Of a stretch of 64,000 nucleotides of DNA, positions 21,758 through 33,185 are shown in pieces. Source of the stretch: Conchocele bisecta. Taxonomy: Eukaryota; Mollusca; Bivalvia; Lucinida; Thyasiridae. The position numbers and the translations under genes were made by a program. A model generated the notes under the pieces. The model was not told the origin of the DNA, made no database searches, and saw only the letters and a program-made list of their open reading frames with translations. Numbering within the stretch: position 1 is the first letter of the stretch; every line of letters starts with the position of its first letter. The stretch spans positions 57,981,530 to 58,045,529 of the forward strand of contig CM055279.1 in the NCBI GenBank assembly GCA_029237695.1, in the 5' to 3' direction.

Positions 21758-22639
21758 CAAGTGAAGTGATGATAGATCAGAGCTTAGTGCTTCAAGCAGT
21801 ATACTAGTATAGCTGACCAGAAACGGTACAGGACAAGTATCTGTAGAACATTCCAATTCATATACACATGTCTGCAAATGAATTAAAATGGTTTGCCGGT
21901 ACTTATCCAGTTCCACTAATGATATTCAGTTTGTATAATCAGATACTTGTATACATCAGTGCCGATTGACATATATTTACATATTTGCCAGATTAACAAA
22001 GTCTGATATCTAGAACTGATTATATATTATGGTACGTGCTCCAGTTTCCGGCATGGTTCGGATAAATACGTAATTCTAATTCGTGCGAGTTCCACACGTG
22101 AAAAATTTCTTCACACAAACGCACACATTTTCCTGTACAAACCAGAGAAATGTAACATAAACTGGTGAGTCTTCGACAATCGTATTTTAGGTACCAAAAA
22201 AAGTAACATGCCGAATACTGGAGCATCCATCATGTATATGAATGTAGACAGACTCTGAATAGAGTACATGCATCCATCATTTATGAGTGTGTACATTTTC
22301 TTAGTGTGTACTGTAGTTTGCGGTGAATATGGACATGCGGGATGAATAGCTGCAAACATTTGAAGAACAAACCTAATCTCATACCAATAAAAGTAATGAA
22401 ACATTTGGTTGTTGAAAAGTAACCAGAACCACAGAAATATTTCATCAGCGAATCATTTGAGACAAATTTTACACTTCAAAATGCTGTCCATATTCACCCC
22501 AAACTACCGTAATCATATGTACCGTAGTACATTGACTTGCATGGATGTCAACAAGAGACATACACATTGATTATGCATTATCTGTCGCAGATTTAACTTT
22601 GATCCGTCTGATTTTTAGTATTTCTTGTATTTTCCACCC
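21758..22639. other. Intergenic sequence downstream of the nuclease gene
   Basis: No terminal inverted repeat like those at 35251 or 39132 is visible here. Short open frames have no domain. I see no gene. Confidence 0.45.
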
Positions 22640-23215
22640 AAAAGTACAATTTGGCGGCCATCTTGGATTTCTTCTTTTCCAATTGTCAAAAATAAGTCAA
22701 CTAAATCATCTAATATTATTGGTATTGATGTTTTCTGTTACTTGACACTGAAAATACTGGTATATGCACTAAATGTAACCTTTACGATTCACACAAAACA
22801 AGGTATTAACAAAATGGTTTTACATGGAATCATAATTGGCGGCCAATTTGAAATGTAAAATCAAACCAAATTATCTAATCATATTTTGAGTATTTGTAGC
22901 ATGTTCTTTGACCCTGAAAATATGGATATAGACACAAAAAGTAAAGCTTTACAAGTCTCACAAACCAAGAAAAGAGCAAAAACCACTTTGGATGCCGACC
23001 ATGTTGGCTGCCATTTTGAAATCCAAGATGGACGTCTCTTCCGAACTATTCAATATTATTACTAATGATCTTATCACATTCACTGACCCTGCAAACCTGG
23101 GTATAGACATCAAAAGTTACCATTTACGAGTCCCATAGACCGAGATATGAGCAAAACCAATTTTGGATGGCGGCCATTTTGAAAAATGGCCGCCATGGAT
23201 TTTCCTCAGGAGTGA
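22640..23215 (+). repeat. Three diverged tandem units (about 160-170 bp) with GGCGGCCAT motifs
   Basis: Each unit contains ACTGAAAATACTGG, CCCTGAAAATATGG or CCCTGCAAACCTGGG, then a TATAGACA...AAAAGT segment, then GCAAAA, and ends with a GGCGGCCAT-type motif (22653, 22839, 23005, 23168). The last motif is itself mirrored (GGCGGCCATTTTG then AATGGCCGCCAT). Open frames at 22545-22858 follow the repeat and have no domain. Confidence 0.7.
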
Positions 23216-23420
23216 CAGGGTGACACCCCCTGGATTTTTTTCACGACACACTCCCCTACAATAATCAAAAGGAAAAAAAACTTAACCAGAGAATTTTGGG
23301 TCACCCTCCAATTCCTCTGGACTATAACGAGGTGATGTCAATCGACGAGACAGCGAAGTCTACCATTGCTACCAAGACCTGTGGATGACCGTGCATGAGC
23401 GCGAAAACACGGTCTATTAG
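23216..23420. other. Left edge of the Polinton-like insertion
   Basis: Base composition changes near 23310-23340 from AT-rich repeat to GC-richer sequence. No terminal inverted repeat is evident. A minus-strand open frame (23322-23570) overlaps the capsid reading and is probably a shadow, though I cannot exclude that it preserves part of the capsid gene. Confidence 0.4.
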
Positions 23421-24338
23421 GGTATTGACACCAGCCGAAATCGGAACGTAACCAGGCTTAGAATCGGGGCTGGTGACAAGGCAGATAATTTTGCGAGCGA
23501 CAACGCATTCGCGGCCGCTTACGGCAACCGCTTCTACATCCCACTCGACTATGAGCTGCTGGAGAGCCACATGCCATACTATCAGAGCGCTTTGGCGGAC
23601 CGCCTCGAATACGGACTAACGTTAGACGACTATGGCCGAATTATCATAGCCACTGACATGGCATCGACTTATTCGATCGAAAATGTTTCGCTGGAGTACG
23701 ACATGGTCACGATGCCTTACCTCGCGCGATTGATTAGAACCCAGTACGCCGGGCGTGTTGTCATACGTTATGACCGATTTCTTCGCCATCGCAAGATGAC
23801 GAAAGACAAAAGCGATACATTGTGGAATATTAATATCAACGTCCCCGCCCGCTCGATGAAAAGCATACTGATGCTGTTCGACGTGGCCCGGTTCGCGTTA
23901 GGGGCTAGAAAAACCGACAAATGTTATAACTACTAAATAACAAAGGTCGAGGTGACAATCGAGGGAGTCCCCAATCAGCTCTACCGCCAGGGCCTTCAAA
24001 CAAACCAGCAGTGGGACGAATCCAAAAAGTAGTTTGCTGCCGGCTCTAAGCGCGCCCCACAGGTTACCGCAGTGGCCAAAGACCGGCAGCTCTCGGGCGT
24101 CTCTCTCACAGAGTTCCTGACTTCCAAGTACACGCTATGGCTAGACATGCGAATCGACGACGACGACCATCTGCACGGTAGTGGACGCCGAGTAGAGAAT
24201 GCCTCCGAGGTTGTGACGATCCAGATAGCCAAAGAGGCGGACGGAGCTGGCGCATTGAACGTGTACATGTATTTCATCACAGATGCGCAACTCGACTTCT
24301 CAACTCTGCTAAAAATCTTAAATCTTGGATTGTATTAA
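23421..24338 (+). pseudogene. Polinton/adintovirus-like major capsid (hexon) gene, broken
   Basis: One frame is open from 23421 apart from in-frame stops at 23934-23936 and 24030-24032. Recognisable segments are AAAYGNRFYIPLDYELLESH, DTLWNININVPARSMKS, KVEVTIEGVP and LWLDMR...LHGSGRRVENASE. They correspond to the double-jelly-roll major capsid protein of Polintons/Mavericks and adintoviruses (family knowledge). The gene sits first in the capsid-ATPase-integrase order on the plus strand. The beginning is not defined because a stop lies just before 23421 and no clear ATG with upstream coding is seen. Two stops and no intact neighbours mean it is dead. Confidence 0.75.
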
Positions 24339-24880
24339 GAATGCCCAATCTGCCATAATATACGGGCAAAATGGATGCGGAAAAACGGTCTTCAATCTGG
24401 ACTTGCTCGAGGGCCCCTACCGCGATGCCTTTCGTCACATTGTGATCCTGTATCCTACTGTGCGGCACAAGAAGATCCGATGGCAGGCTCCACGATTGGC
24501 TGCGGGTCTTCTACCAACTATTTCAGGGCGAGCCCATCCTGTACGGGATTGACGACTGCTCAGCGAAGGCAGCGATGACAAAAAAAAGAACATGCTCTCC
24601 GAGCTCGCATTTACGGGCCGGTATGCGGAGCAAAGCGTATGGATCTCCACTCAGAAGTACAATGCCGTCCTCAAGGATCTGCGCGAGAAAACGAAATGGG
24701 TCGCCCTCTTTCACTGAAAGGACCGCGACTCATTCGATGACTGCCTTCGAATGAACGACGTTATCCCAACGCACGAGGAGCGGCTGGAGGTTCGACATAT
24801 GCTTTCAGAAACAAAGCACACTAAGCTTCTGTTAAAGACTGATCAACCAACTGCTTACAAAGTGCTAAACGCTGCTTAGT
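24325..24880 (+). pseudogene. Polinton/adintovirus-like packaging ATPase, frameshifted
   Basis: A P-loop is intact: YGQNGCGKT near 24360-24387. The following HIVILYPT stretch and, after at least one frameshift between about 24470 and 24545, GIDDCSA and LSELAFTGRYAEQSVW fit a HerA/FtsK-type genome-packaging ATPase of Polintons and large DNA viruses. A TGA stop interrupts the end near 24716, after WVALFH. The last readable part is KLLLKTDQPTAYKVL. It overlaps or abuts the capsid gene, as neighbouring structural genes do in these elements. Confidence 0.75.
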
Positions 24881-24920
24881 TTGTGATAAACGCTGCTTAG
24901 CTCGTGATAAACACTGCTTA
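24861..24920 (+). repeat. 21-bp tandem repeat, three copies
   Basis: GATAAACGCTGCTTAG or a close variant recurs every 21 bp directly at the end of the ATPase gene. It is a local expansion of the gene's last codons. Confidence 0.75.
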
Positions 24921-24936
24921 GCCGTGGCGGCTAAAT

Positions 24937-25134
24937 ATGTGGGAATCAATGTGTTGCTGCACTGCAAGCTTTGCTGCGAGTATAACGTCGATCATGATTT
25001 TCGGGTGGTGCGCTTGGCAATATGTTACACTTACGAGGCGAGTCAGAATAGCACTGCTTAAGATCAAACAGCTGCTGGAAGAGACAGTCAGCAGATCTGG
25101 GAAAAGCATGTTAGAGACTGTTCGATCTGCTTGA
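24937..25134 (+). other. Small open frame with a hydrophobic segment, between ATPase and integrase
   Basis: Sixty-five codons with a hydrophobic stretch (ASITSIMIFGWCAWQYV) followed by basic residues. Polinton-like elements often carry small membrane or minor structural proteins in such places. I do not recognise this one and it may be a remnant. Confidence 0.35.
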
Positions 25135-26172
25135 ATATCTTGCAGACGATGGACACGCACAATCTCAACGTTCACCTAGCGCGCAAGCTTAACGTTCGCA
25201 TAGCGAACATATACTACATCCTCCGTGGCTACGGGAAGGGACTCGCAGCCATCAAGAACCTCACCGCAGCGGCCAAGGTTTCTGAAAACGCTGCCAATGA
25301 CTGGCTGAAGAAGTAGGCCATCTGCCCGCGGTGCACAGTATTCCACGCTCGAAATTCGACTTTCCGGTGCCGAACGAAGTCCACCAAGCCGACCTCCTGT
25401 TTCTCCCTCAATATCGCGTCGGTCGCAAAACGTACAAGTACGCCCTGACAGTCGTTGACGTAGCGAGTCGCTATAAGGAGGCTGAGCCACTGACCACGAA
25501 AGAGGCCAAGGAGGTCGCTGAAGCTCTTTCCCGCATATACAAGAGGAGCCCTCTCAAATGGCCGAATTTTCTTCAGGTAGTTCCTGGCCGCGAGTTTATT
25601 TTATGGGCGCGGTCTCTCAGTTGTTGGCGAAACACGACGTTTCTGTCAGACGCGGCCGCGTCGATGTCCACTGGGACCAGGGGATCGTGGAGCGGTTCAA
25701 TCGGACCCTGGCTGAGCAGCTGTTCGGACACCAATATGCCCAAGATCTGCTGCTCACGCAGCGAGACCCTCATACGAGATCAACTGAGTGGGTAACCAGG
25801 CTGCCCGCCGTGGTCTCTGCACTGGACGGCGAAGTGACCAGATTGGTCGGTAAGAAGCCCATAGATGCCATCAATGCGAAAACGGTGCCGCACAAGGCAT
25901 CTGCCGTATCGAGCGGGCGACCCGTTGGTTTAGCGGAGCTAAGGCTTCCATTGGGTGTTGCCATCCGGTACCTCTAACAGCCCGGTGAGCTGGAGGGCGG
26001 CCGCCGCCGCGCGACTGATCCCGTGTGATCTATCAATGTATATCATCTGGATCAATATATTACCAAACCCGATGAGCCCGTGCTCTACTACCTTGACAGT
26101 GATACATCGCGCGGGTTTGTCCGCGAAGAACTTCTTGCGGTGTCTTCTGACACCCAGCTACCACCGGGCTGA
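25131..26172 (+). pseudogene. Polinton-type retroviral-like integrase, frameshifted
   Basis: N-terminal part 25131-25316 (YGKGLAAIKNLTAAAKVSE). The integrase core follows from 25331: HQADLLFLP, ALTVVDVASRYKEAEPL, then after a frameshift at about 25555-25600 GAVSQLLAKH, DQGIVERFNRTLAEQLFGHQ and LVGKKPIDAI. The tail carries GELEGGRRR and REELLAVSSDTQLPPG before TGA at 26170-26172. Stops TAA (25975-25977) and TGA (about 26026) interrupt the tail. The expected second catalytic Asp in the QVDPGREF-like segment is Val here (QVVPGREF). The first Asp and the Glu of IVERF are present. Polintons use such an integrase for insertion. Confidence 0.8.
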
Positions 26173-26174
26173 CC

Positions 26175-28960
26175 AAATTACAACGGCTCGGTGTGGATCC
26201 CATCGGGGAGGACCCTCCTCTTATCATAGTAGGCAGAGAGTCCCAGCTTTTGCTGCGCGTATGTGCGCATCGTTCTGTCTACCAATATGAACCCTCTATT
26301 TTCCACCCGATCGAGAAGGACTTCGAGCGCCATCTTGTAGCGGCCCTACGTCAGATCGTTGGTTCGTTTTGACATTCCCTGCGCTGAATGATTGGCACGA
26401 TCCGCCGCTTCCACGTAATAACACTTACTAAATAGAGCGATGGCGCAATCGCCTTGAAACTCCAGTTTGAACAGGCCGGAGTCCTGTTGCTCCACTTGTC
26501 ACACGCTAGCCAATCTTTTTGTTCTGCCCGAAATGTCTCGAGGAGTTTTGGTCTCACTACGTTTTCCAACTTAGTGTCTCATAGATCGAAGTACAAGCTG
26601 TCGGTATCCATCTGAATTAGTTCGAAGTCTCTACGATCTACGAAACGGTCGAGTAAATCGTAGTAGAACTCCAGCATACGAAGTTTGGCGAGCTGATACA
26701 CCGCGATGCTACACTGAAACGGCCTATTAATTACTACTCGCGGTTTTCTACTCCAGATTTCGTACGCGTCACATATCTCTTCCAGATAGCTGAATCACGC
26801 CGATCTGAGTGCTCGATCGACGGTCTTCTCGTCCTTCGTATACGTGGTATTCAAGTGTATCTCGGCCGACTCGATCATCTTTCCGCAGCACGCGTTACCC
26901 ACGAGCTTGAAGATCTCCACTAGTACGGCTTTTGTTTTATCCACGTCGCCAGTTCGGCGAGGGGCTGTGACCTCTTCTACGAACCACTAGAACGGTTTCC
27001 CTGCCATGTAATCGATCACGAGGTGAACGGTCGTGATAACCAACCCGTGTTTTAGATACCATTTCAACAAAGGCGCGTATATGAGAATCTTCTTCGTGGA
27101 CAGGGCTCCCGCCAGTTTTTTCTGATCGTCGGTGAGGGTTCTACGCATTCGATCTAGATAATTTAACATGTATTCGGGGACTATGTCGCGCAGAACCTCT
27201 CGAATCCGAACCAGTTCCCTCGCGTGACGTGCCACTCGAATCTACCGATCGCCGCTCGATTTTCTGGTTCGTTGTAGTGCCATATCTTTTCTTCTCCGCA
27301 GGGCATGTCATTCGCGAGCGTGGAAATGCAAAGAGCGTTGGCGTCGTAACCTAGTACGGACTAACATACCTTCGTTTGGTAAGGTTCAGTTGAATCCGAC
27401 CACTGGTACCTGGTGTATCCAAGACGTAATCATGCTCTGTTGCCGTTTCGGTAGTATCCCTATGTCGTCCGGAGAGATACGCGGCGCAAACTTTTTCTCT
27501 AATATGTTTGGCTCTCCTTTTCAGCTCGTCGGCGAACTTCTCCACTAGAGTGTCGGGATCGCGTTCGGAAATGTGAGTTATATTAGCACCTCAGGTGGTG
27601 TCACCTACCGATACCGAAAGGGGCACGTGCTCGAATTCGAAGGTCAGATCTGTGGTTGGATACGTAGCTTTGGTCTTATCCAAATACGCTTCGAAATCGT
27701 AGACGATCTGGTGCGGGTACAGCGTCGCTTCGGCGAAAGCCTGGGGCTCTTTTTTTTTTTTTTTTTTTTACGTTCCACTCGCACTCCCACATTACCACTG
27801 ACTTGTAGCAAGCGGCTCTGATCTTCACGTCTTGAGCTTTCGTATTTCTATAGAGCGACGAGGATTGCCTTCTATTACAATGACTCGGGCACCGGTGCCA
27901 ATAGCAACCGTGAAATTGGAAGACCATTTTCGTCCCGTGACAGTATCCGTCGACGGGGTTCTTCTCGATCCATCTCTCGCCCCGTGCCCACATTCTGCCT
28001 GATGAATGTGATTTCCCCGTTTGTTGTACTTCTTGTGCGAGCAAGCGTATCGACATCGCACTCACCGAGCCTCGAGGATAGAACGCCTTCTCGTACGACG
28101 ACTGAGGTCTCTCGATCCACTTACTGGGGCATATCACCGCGGTTTTTCTGCTAGTGCAAGTATCGGCGTGATGGTGTAAATTGCTAGAATGTGTTAATCG
28201 CAGATATATTCGTTCGTCAGCTTGCCGATATTAGTAATCAGGAACGAATGACCCTCGAACATTCCTACGTTCATAGTTTTCACACCTACCTCGTCGTAGT
28301 GAGGGCGGGCGCTCGTGGGGGACCGAACTCGTGCCCTATGAATTGTTTGGCTAGATCTCGAGCCTCCGCGCAACATCGATCCGGTCACTTCTTACCTCGA
28401 TGGATGGCGATGCACCTAAACAGGCATAAATTATCGTCGTAGGTATCGACCGCGTACATTCCCTTTTTTGTCTTAGCCAATCCGGAAGCCTACCGGGTCC
28501 CATAAGGGACGGTCGAATACCATTTTTACCTCCACCGAAATCCAGCGGACAAAGGTCCATTTCCTACTCGGTCGCTCTACTTGATCGACCTTCATTCGAA
28601 CGATCTCTCTTTCAAGGATCCATTTATCGGCCGCGGTGAGGTTATTCAACAAAGGACTTCCTGGTAGATGTTTATGGAAGAGTATCGTCTTATTGGTTTC
28701 TATATTCCGAAGGCGGTACGAGTAAGAATAGCGTAGATATATGGCGGTATTAGCTTCCGATCGGATCTTGTCTATTATTCTTGATCGTTTTATTTACCTC
28801 GCGATGGAAGGTCCAGACCATCGTCCTCCTTCCTTTCTCCGTTGCCTCTCATCGAGAATTCGAGGACCACGTTCTACTATAGCCTTTGCGAGGTCTCTTC
28901 TTTTTTTTTGTCGATCTCCGAGAAGGCGTTGGAGAATGCGACGGTAGGTTATTTTTTGAA
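26175..28960 (-). pseudogene. Protein-primed family B DNA polymerase of Polinton/adintovirus type, decayed
   Basis: Read from high to low coordinates. An N-terminal region near 28560-28740 (SYSYRLRNIETNKTILFHKH) is followed by GMFEGHSFLITNI near 28210-28260. VDGYCHGTKMVFQFHGCYWH lies near 27900-27960, KFADELKRRAKHIREK near 27490-27540, and VPVVGFNS near 27400. The polymerase part then has GYDANAL (about 27336-27360), GNACCGKMIES (about 26873-26910), KLRMLEFYYD (about 26650-26690) and the catalytic MDTDSLYF (about 26587-26612). Many stops and frameshifts occur. A run of about 19 T (27751-27769) interrupts the frame. The exonuclease segment between VPVVGFN and GYDANAL is missing. The gene converges tail to tail with the integrase. 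Confidence 0.75.
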
Positions 28961-29071
28961 GAGGTTCAGTGCGTATGCGCGGATTCTCTTTAACCCTCTG
29001 TTCGTAAGCTGTGGCGCGCAGGTTAGCTGTCGGTTCTTCTTCAAATTTTTCGGCAAGCTTTTTCGGGTCGG
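28961..29071. other. Junction between the two opposite-strand polymerase fragments
   Basis: Short GC-rich stretch whose assignment to either fragment is unclear. Confidence 0.35.
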
Positions 29072-29985
29072 TTGGCCGCCTTTCAGGTGCCCGTGGTCGG
29101 ATTCAACTGTAGTAGATACGATCTAAGTCAAAGCTTACGATTGCAAAATGGAAAAGTCTCATTTTCCCTACGAGTGGTTCGACAGCGCGGACAAACTAGA
29201 TTATCCAGGAATACCCGATTATCCGGAGTGGCACTCCAAGCTCCGCGACGGGTATCTATTATCGCTGTCGGAGTGGAAGGAGCGCAAGCGCATTTTCAAG
29301 ACGAAGAAGATGACCACGTTCGACGATTGGCTTCGCCATTACAACGATCTGGACGTGGGCCCTTTCTTGGAAGCTTTCACGAAAATGACCGGGTTGTACA
29401 AGGGTCGAGGAGTGGATTCCCAAAGACACAGTATCACTCCCCGGAGTGGCGCTTCAATATCTTCTTCGAGGCACTTGCAGTACAGGGGTACAGCAAGCTA
29501 TGTGCGATCCGAAGTAAGAGACGTACGAAATGATGCGAGGACCGCTGGTCGGTGGTCCATCTATAGTATTCTCGAGGTACGCCGAGGCGGGCGTTCGAGG
29601 ATCAGAGTTGACTCTGACGAGGTCACTGGCAAAGTCCGTACTAGGTTACGGCGCCAACACTATTTACCTTTCCACCCTCGCGAATGACATTCCCTGCGAA
29701 CGCTTAGAACCTGCACCGACGGTTAGAAAAAACTGATGGGAGCCCTGTAAGCGAAGAAAAATCTCATATACGCGCCTTTGTTGAAATGGTATCTGAAACA
29801 CGGGTTGGTGATCACGGTCGTTCACCGCGTGATCGATTACACGGCAGGGAAACCGTTCCAGTGGTTCGTAGATGAGGTCACAGCCGTTCGCTGAACGGGC
29901 GAAGTGGATAAAACGAAAGCCGTAATCGCGGAGATCTTCAAGCTCGTGGGTAACGCGTGCTGCGGAAAAATGATCGAGTCACTAA
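29072..29985 (+). pseudogene. Second polymerase fragment, opposite strand
   Basis: Plus-strand readings give VPVVGFNCSRYDL near 29085, then in a second frame SHFPYEWFDSADKLDYPG, LSEWKERKRIF and TFDDWLRHYNDLDVGPF (29148-29400), GPLVGGPSIVFSRY (29535-29575), GYGANTIYLSTLANDIPCE (29640-29700), and near the end LLKWYLKHG and GNACCGKMIES (29780-29970). These are exonuclease-to-palm parts of the same polymerase type as the minus-strand gene. The copy carries the segment that the minus-strand gene lacks, and it lacks parts that the other keeps. It ends where RepA copy 3 begins. Confidence 0.75.
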
Positions 29986-29986
29986 T

Positions 29987-30640
29987 GGCGGCTTCCTGTC
30001 AAACTTCCTGATGTTGATAACTATTGTGATAACTTGTCTAATATATCTATTACTATTTTGGTTTGATATAGTACCATTTGAAATGCAGGATTACACAGGA
30101 TACATACTTTATGCTTGTGTGAACGATCTATTACTGCCAAAACATATGAAACGTGATAAATGGTGAGATACTTGCAATATTTTAGCGTTTTCATGTCACA
30201 GTCACAGTTTGCTTGCAAATCTTGATCCATTTTGGGGTGCTTTTAACACCAGTTTTCAGCATATTTGTAGCATTTAAAAGAAAACACTGAACCCGTTGGT
30301 CACGTGGTGTAAACAGAGTTTCCGTGGCCAAAAAAATTAAACAATATTGGGGGATATGACGAGATTGGATTTATCTTTCTTAGGAGTAAGTGAACCTATT
30401 GTTTAATGCATGCAGAACCAGTACAAACTGGCCGCAGGTCATGTACAAGCAGGTCCCACAGCATCCATACGAATAGTGAAAGTATGAGAGACTGGCCTTA
30501 TCGGATGACATTCGGTTAAATTATAAAGTAAAACGATTTGGTGTGGTCTAACCTCTACCAGCGCTTTGGTGGTGGTAGACCTAAAACAAAAAGTTGCTGT
30601 TGTTATACTAGCGGTGTCATAGCTAATTATTATATCTCGC
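29987..30640 (-). repeat. RepA copy 3 (minus strand, near full length)
   Basis: Begins at AATGGCGGCTTCCTGTCAA, the complement of the end of copy 4 (near 44654-44672), and runs to GCGGTGTCATAGCTAA, matching TTAACTATGACACCGC at 43987. The two copies are roughly 90% alike over the end I compared. It directly abuts the polymerase fragment and may have inserted into it. Confidence 0.85.
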
Positions 30641-31023
30641 TACTGGCAGCTTAAATGTCTATTTATCATTATATGTCTGATGCGGCAGGCGCCACAAGAA
30701 GGACATAGCGCCGGCACACCGAGTTCCGATTCCGCAATTCCTACATGGCCGCGGTTATGTGGCTCCCTTTCTTAACCACGCGCGGTGGTGTTTGTAGTGC
30801 TCGAAGACTCCCATGCGAGGGCACCTCTCGATACTGCCAATTTGCAACTACTTACACCTATTTATTGCTATCAACATTATTACTATTGTAAATAATAGCG
30901 TAAAACTAAAGGGATTTGGTGTGTCAAAAAGGGTGTTCTGCAACGAGAATTTTTACCTACGGCCGCCCTATAATACGAGTATTTTTTTTTTCTCGACCGG
31001 ATTTTTTTGCGAGCCGGCTTTTC
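30641..31023. other. Spacer with a GC-richer patch
   Basis: A GC-richer patch at 30680-30830 has no recognised coding motif. Otherwise nothing is identified. Confidence 0.4.
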
Positions 31024-31146
31024 GTTAGTAGTATATGGCAGTTACAAACTGATACCACCTCCTCTTGGGAGAGGGGTGGAAGGGGGCGGGTTCGTGTCAC
31101 GTCCCAAGAGGAGGTAGTATCATTTTAACTCCCATATACTACTGTT
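31024..31146. repeat. Inverted repeat with GC-rich loop
   Basis: Arms contain GATACCACCTCCTCTTGGGA (31050-31069) and TCCCAAGAGGAGGTAGTATC (31103-31122), plus an outer pair AGTAGTATATGG and CCATATACTACT. Total arm length is about 40 bp with a 33-bp GC-rich loop. MITE-like or foldback. Confidence 0.75.
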
Positions 31147-31229
31147 TACACTGGTTTACAGGCAATACAATTATGAGTTCAATGCGAGAATAGAAGTTAT
31201 AAGACGATTGATTATACGTTTGTCCGGAT

Positions 31230-31480
31230 AACTGATTGTCGATATCAATTTTTGGGCAATCTTACGGCTGATGATCTGAGCCAATTTTAAGCGAGAAAGA
31301 CGGCACCTTTTGCTACCTGTAAATAGTTTACATGCGTTCAGAAAGCAAGAACCGAAGGATTGTTCTGTGAAAATGTTATGCCCATAGCAGCTATTTTAAG
31401 AAAAATATCGTAAAAAAACTCCCAGTTTTGTCCGATAATCTGGAGGATCCCTGTAAAGGTGAAATTCTGAATCCGGACTG
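31230..31480 (-). repeat. Inverted copy of the repeat at 5600-5830
   Basis: Matches in reverse complement the sequence that runs into the assembly gap. Because this copy continues towards 31230 with GATTGTCGATATCAA, it shows what the gap edge should look like. Confidence 0.65.
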
Positions 31481-33004
31481 TTAATCCTCCCTAAAATGAA
31501 ATATATGTTGAAAGGCTGTTCAATCTCATTTAATAAATAACTAAAACTGATAGTAGTATTGATCCATAAGTCGAGTAGAAGATAATTCTATGTCATGTTT
31601 ATTTAAAAAGAAAATACTTGAATTAAACTGGGTAGGACACATCATTAAAGGACCTGAACGGCTCAGTATTACAATTTTCCGATTTGTTCAAACACAAAAA
31701 CATGTTTGGCAACTGATTTAGTACACAAAACTAACATATACTGCGTAATAGATACATCTTTAGTCTTGAGATTTACATCTTAATCGCAATGTGAAGACAA
31801 CAAAAACTTGTTTTGTGTACCACTCAGTGCAAAATGTCAATATTGACAAATTAATTCCCGTAACCCAACGGCTTCGGCTCGGAAGCGAGTCGATAAACTC
31901 CGGCTATCGGAATTCATCGGCCGCGAATCAAGGAGTTGAGCAGTTGACCCGAGCTTCTATCGGAAAATCGATCGGACGTTGAACACGCACCTGCTGTTTG
32001 TTTATCAACAAATATTGATATTTTCATCGACTACAAACTCATTTTTGTACCAAAATGAATGCAAACAGTTTCAAAGTGTGTGTAAATAGAAACCTGTTGG
32101 ATTTATGTGTGGGAAAACCCAATAGGAGGCCAAATTCGGCAACTTGATCCGTATTGGGGCTTTAATCAAGTTCGGTCAACACAAAAAGGTCGAGTTGAGG
32201 CTTGTCGCTGAACTATTTGATTAACAAAACAAAATATAGACTGTTTATTCAAAGTTCTTACAATAAAGAGAATTGCCACACATGGAACATGGGGTCTTTT
32301 CTATATCAGGTTTAAACTAAGGGTACTAAATGACTAAAACGTGTACAAAATTGTATGTGTCCGAAATGATGAGGGTACGAATTGAGCAGGTATGATCCGA
32401 TGTTTTATAATTGATTGTGTACATTCCAGATTTTGTAGACTAAAGTGTAACTGTTCAGTCCAAAATGCGCGAGTCAAAGGTGAAATGTGTTGAGTCACAC
32501 AGTCATTTACACTACAGTCTGTGAAGGAAACATTTAACAATCATTTGTATACATTTGCATGAAATGTACAATTATGAAAACTTGCATAGCTTTTGATCGG
32601 ATTATACTTTTTGCATGGGGTTTTCTGCATGGGGTTAACTGTCGTTTGTATTGTCATTATCTACCAGTTTATAATATATATATACATATTTTTCTATTCA
32701 TGTGACCTTTATGTTTAACCACGCTAAATCATCAGATATTCATGCGCGGTGTAGTCAAAAGTAGTACGTTAACAAAATAAGCCAGATTTGTTATGCAATA
32801 GACACTCTTTGTTTGCAGAAACCAGTCAATTAATGCACTAATCTACTTGACATGCATGTTAATGTATCATTTACATCTCAAGCATATGCTTTGGGATTAT
32901 TTTGTAAGTCGGATCATGTTTGTCATGTGAGGCGGTTTTAATTCCAACCGCTGAGTTTTTGTGCCACCACCCGGGTGGTCACAATAGATTGAATTTGTCT
33001 TTCT
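31481..33004. other. AT-rich intergenic sequence
   Basis: A 63-codon open frame (31791-31982) covers a GC-richer patch but has no domain. No gene is called. Confidence 0.45.
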
Positions 33005-33185
33005 TATCAATAATTAAATCTATATTTTAATTAGTGAATATCCAGAGCAGAATATGTGCAGGTTATGGGAAAATAGGTCCTACAATATCCATACTAAAAA
33101 TGAAAGTAACAGAGAATAGCGAAATGTGTGGTCATTGGTCAGTTCATATACGAAAAATCAATGGTGGTGGTGGACCTTTAAGCCG
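33005..33185 (+). repeat. RepA-related end segment, copy 2
   Basis: Runs from AATAATTAAATCTATATTTT to AAAAATCAATGGTGGTGG. It matches 13440-13625 in the same order. Confidence 0.7.
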
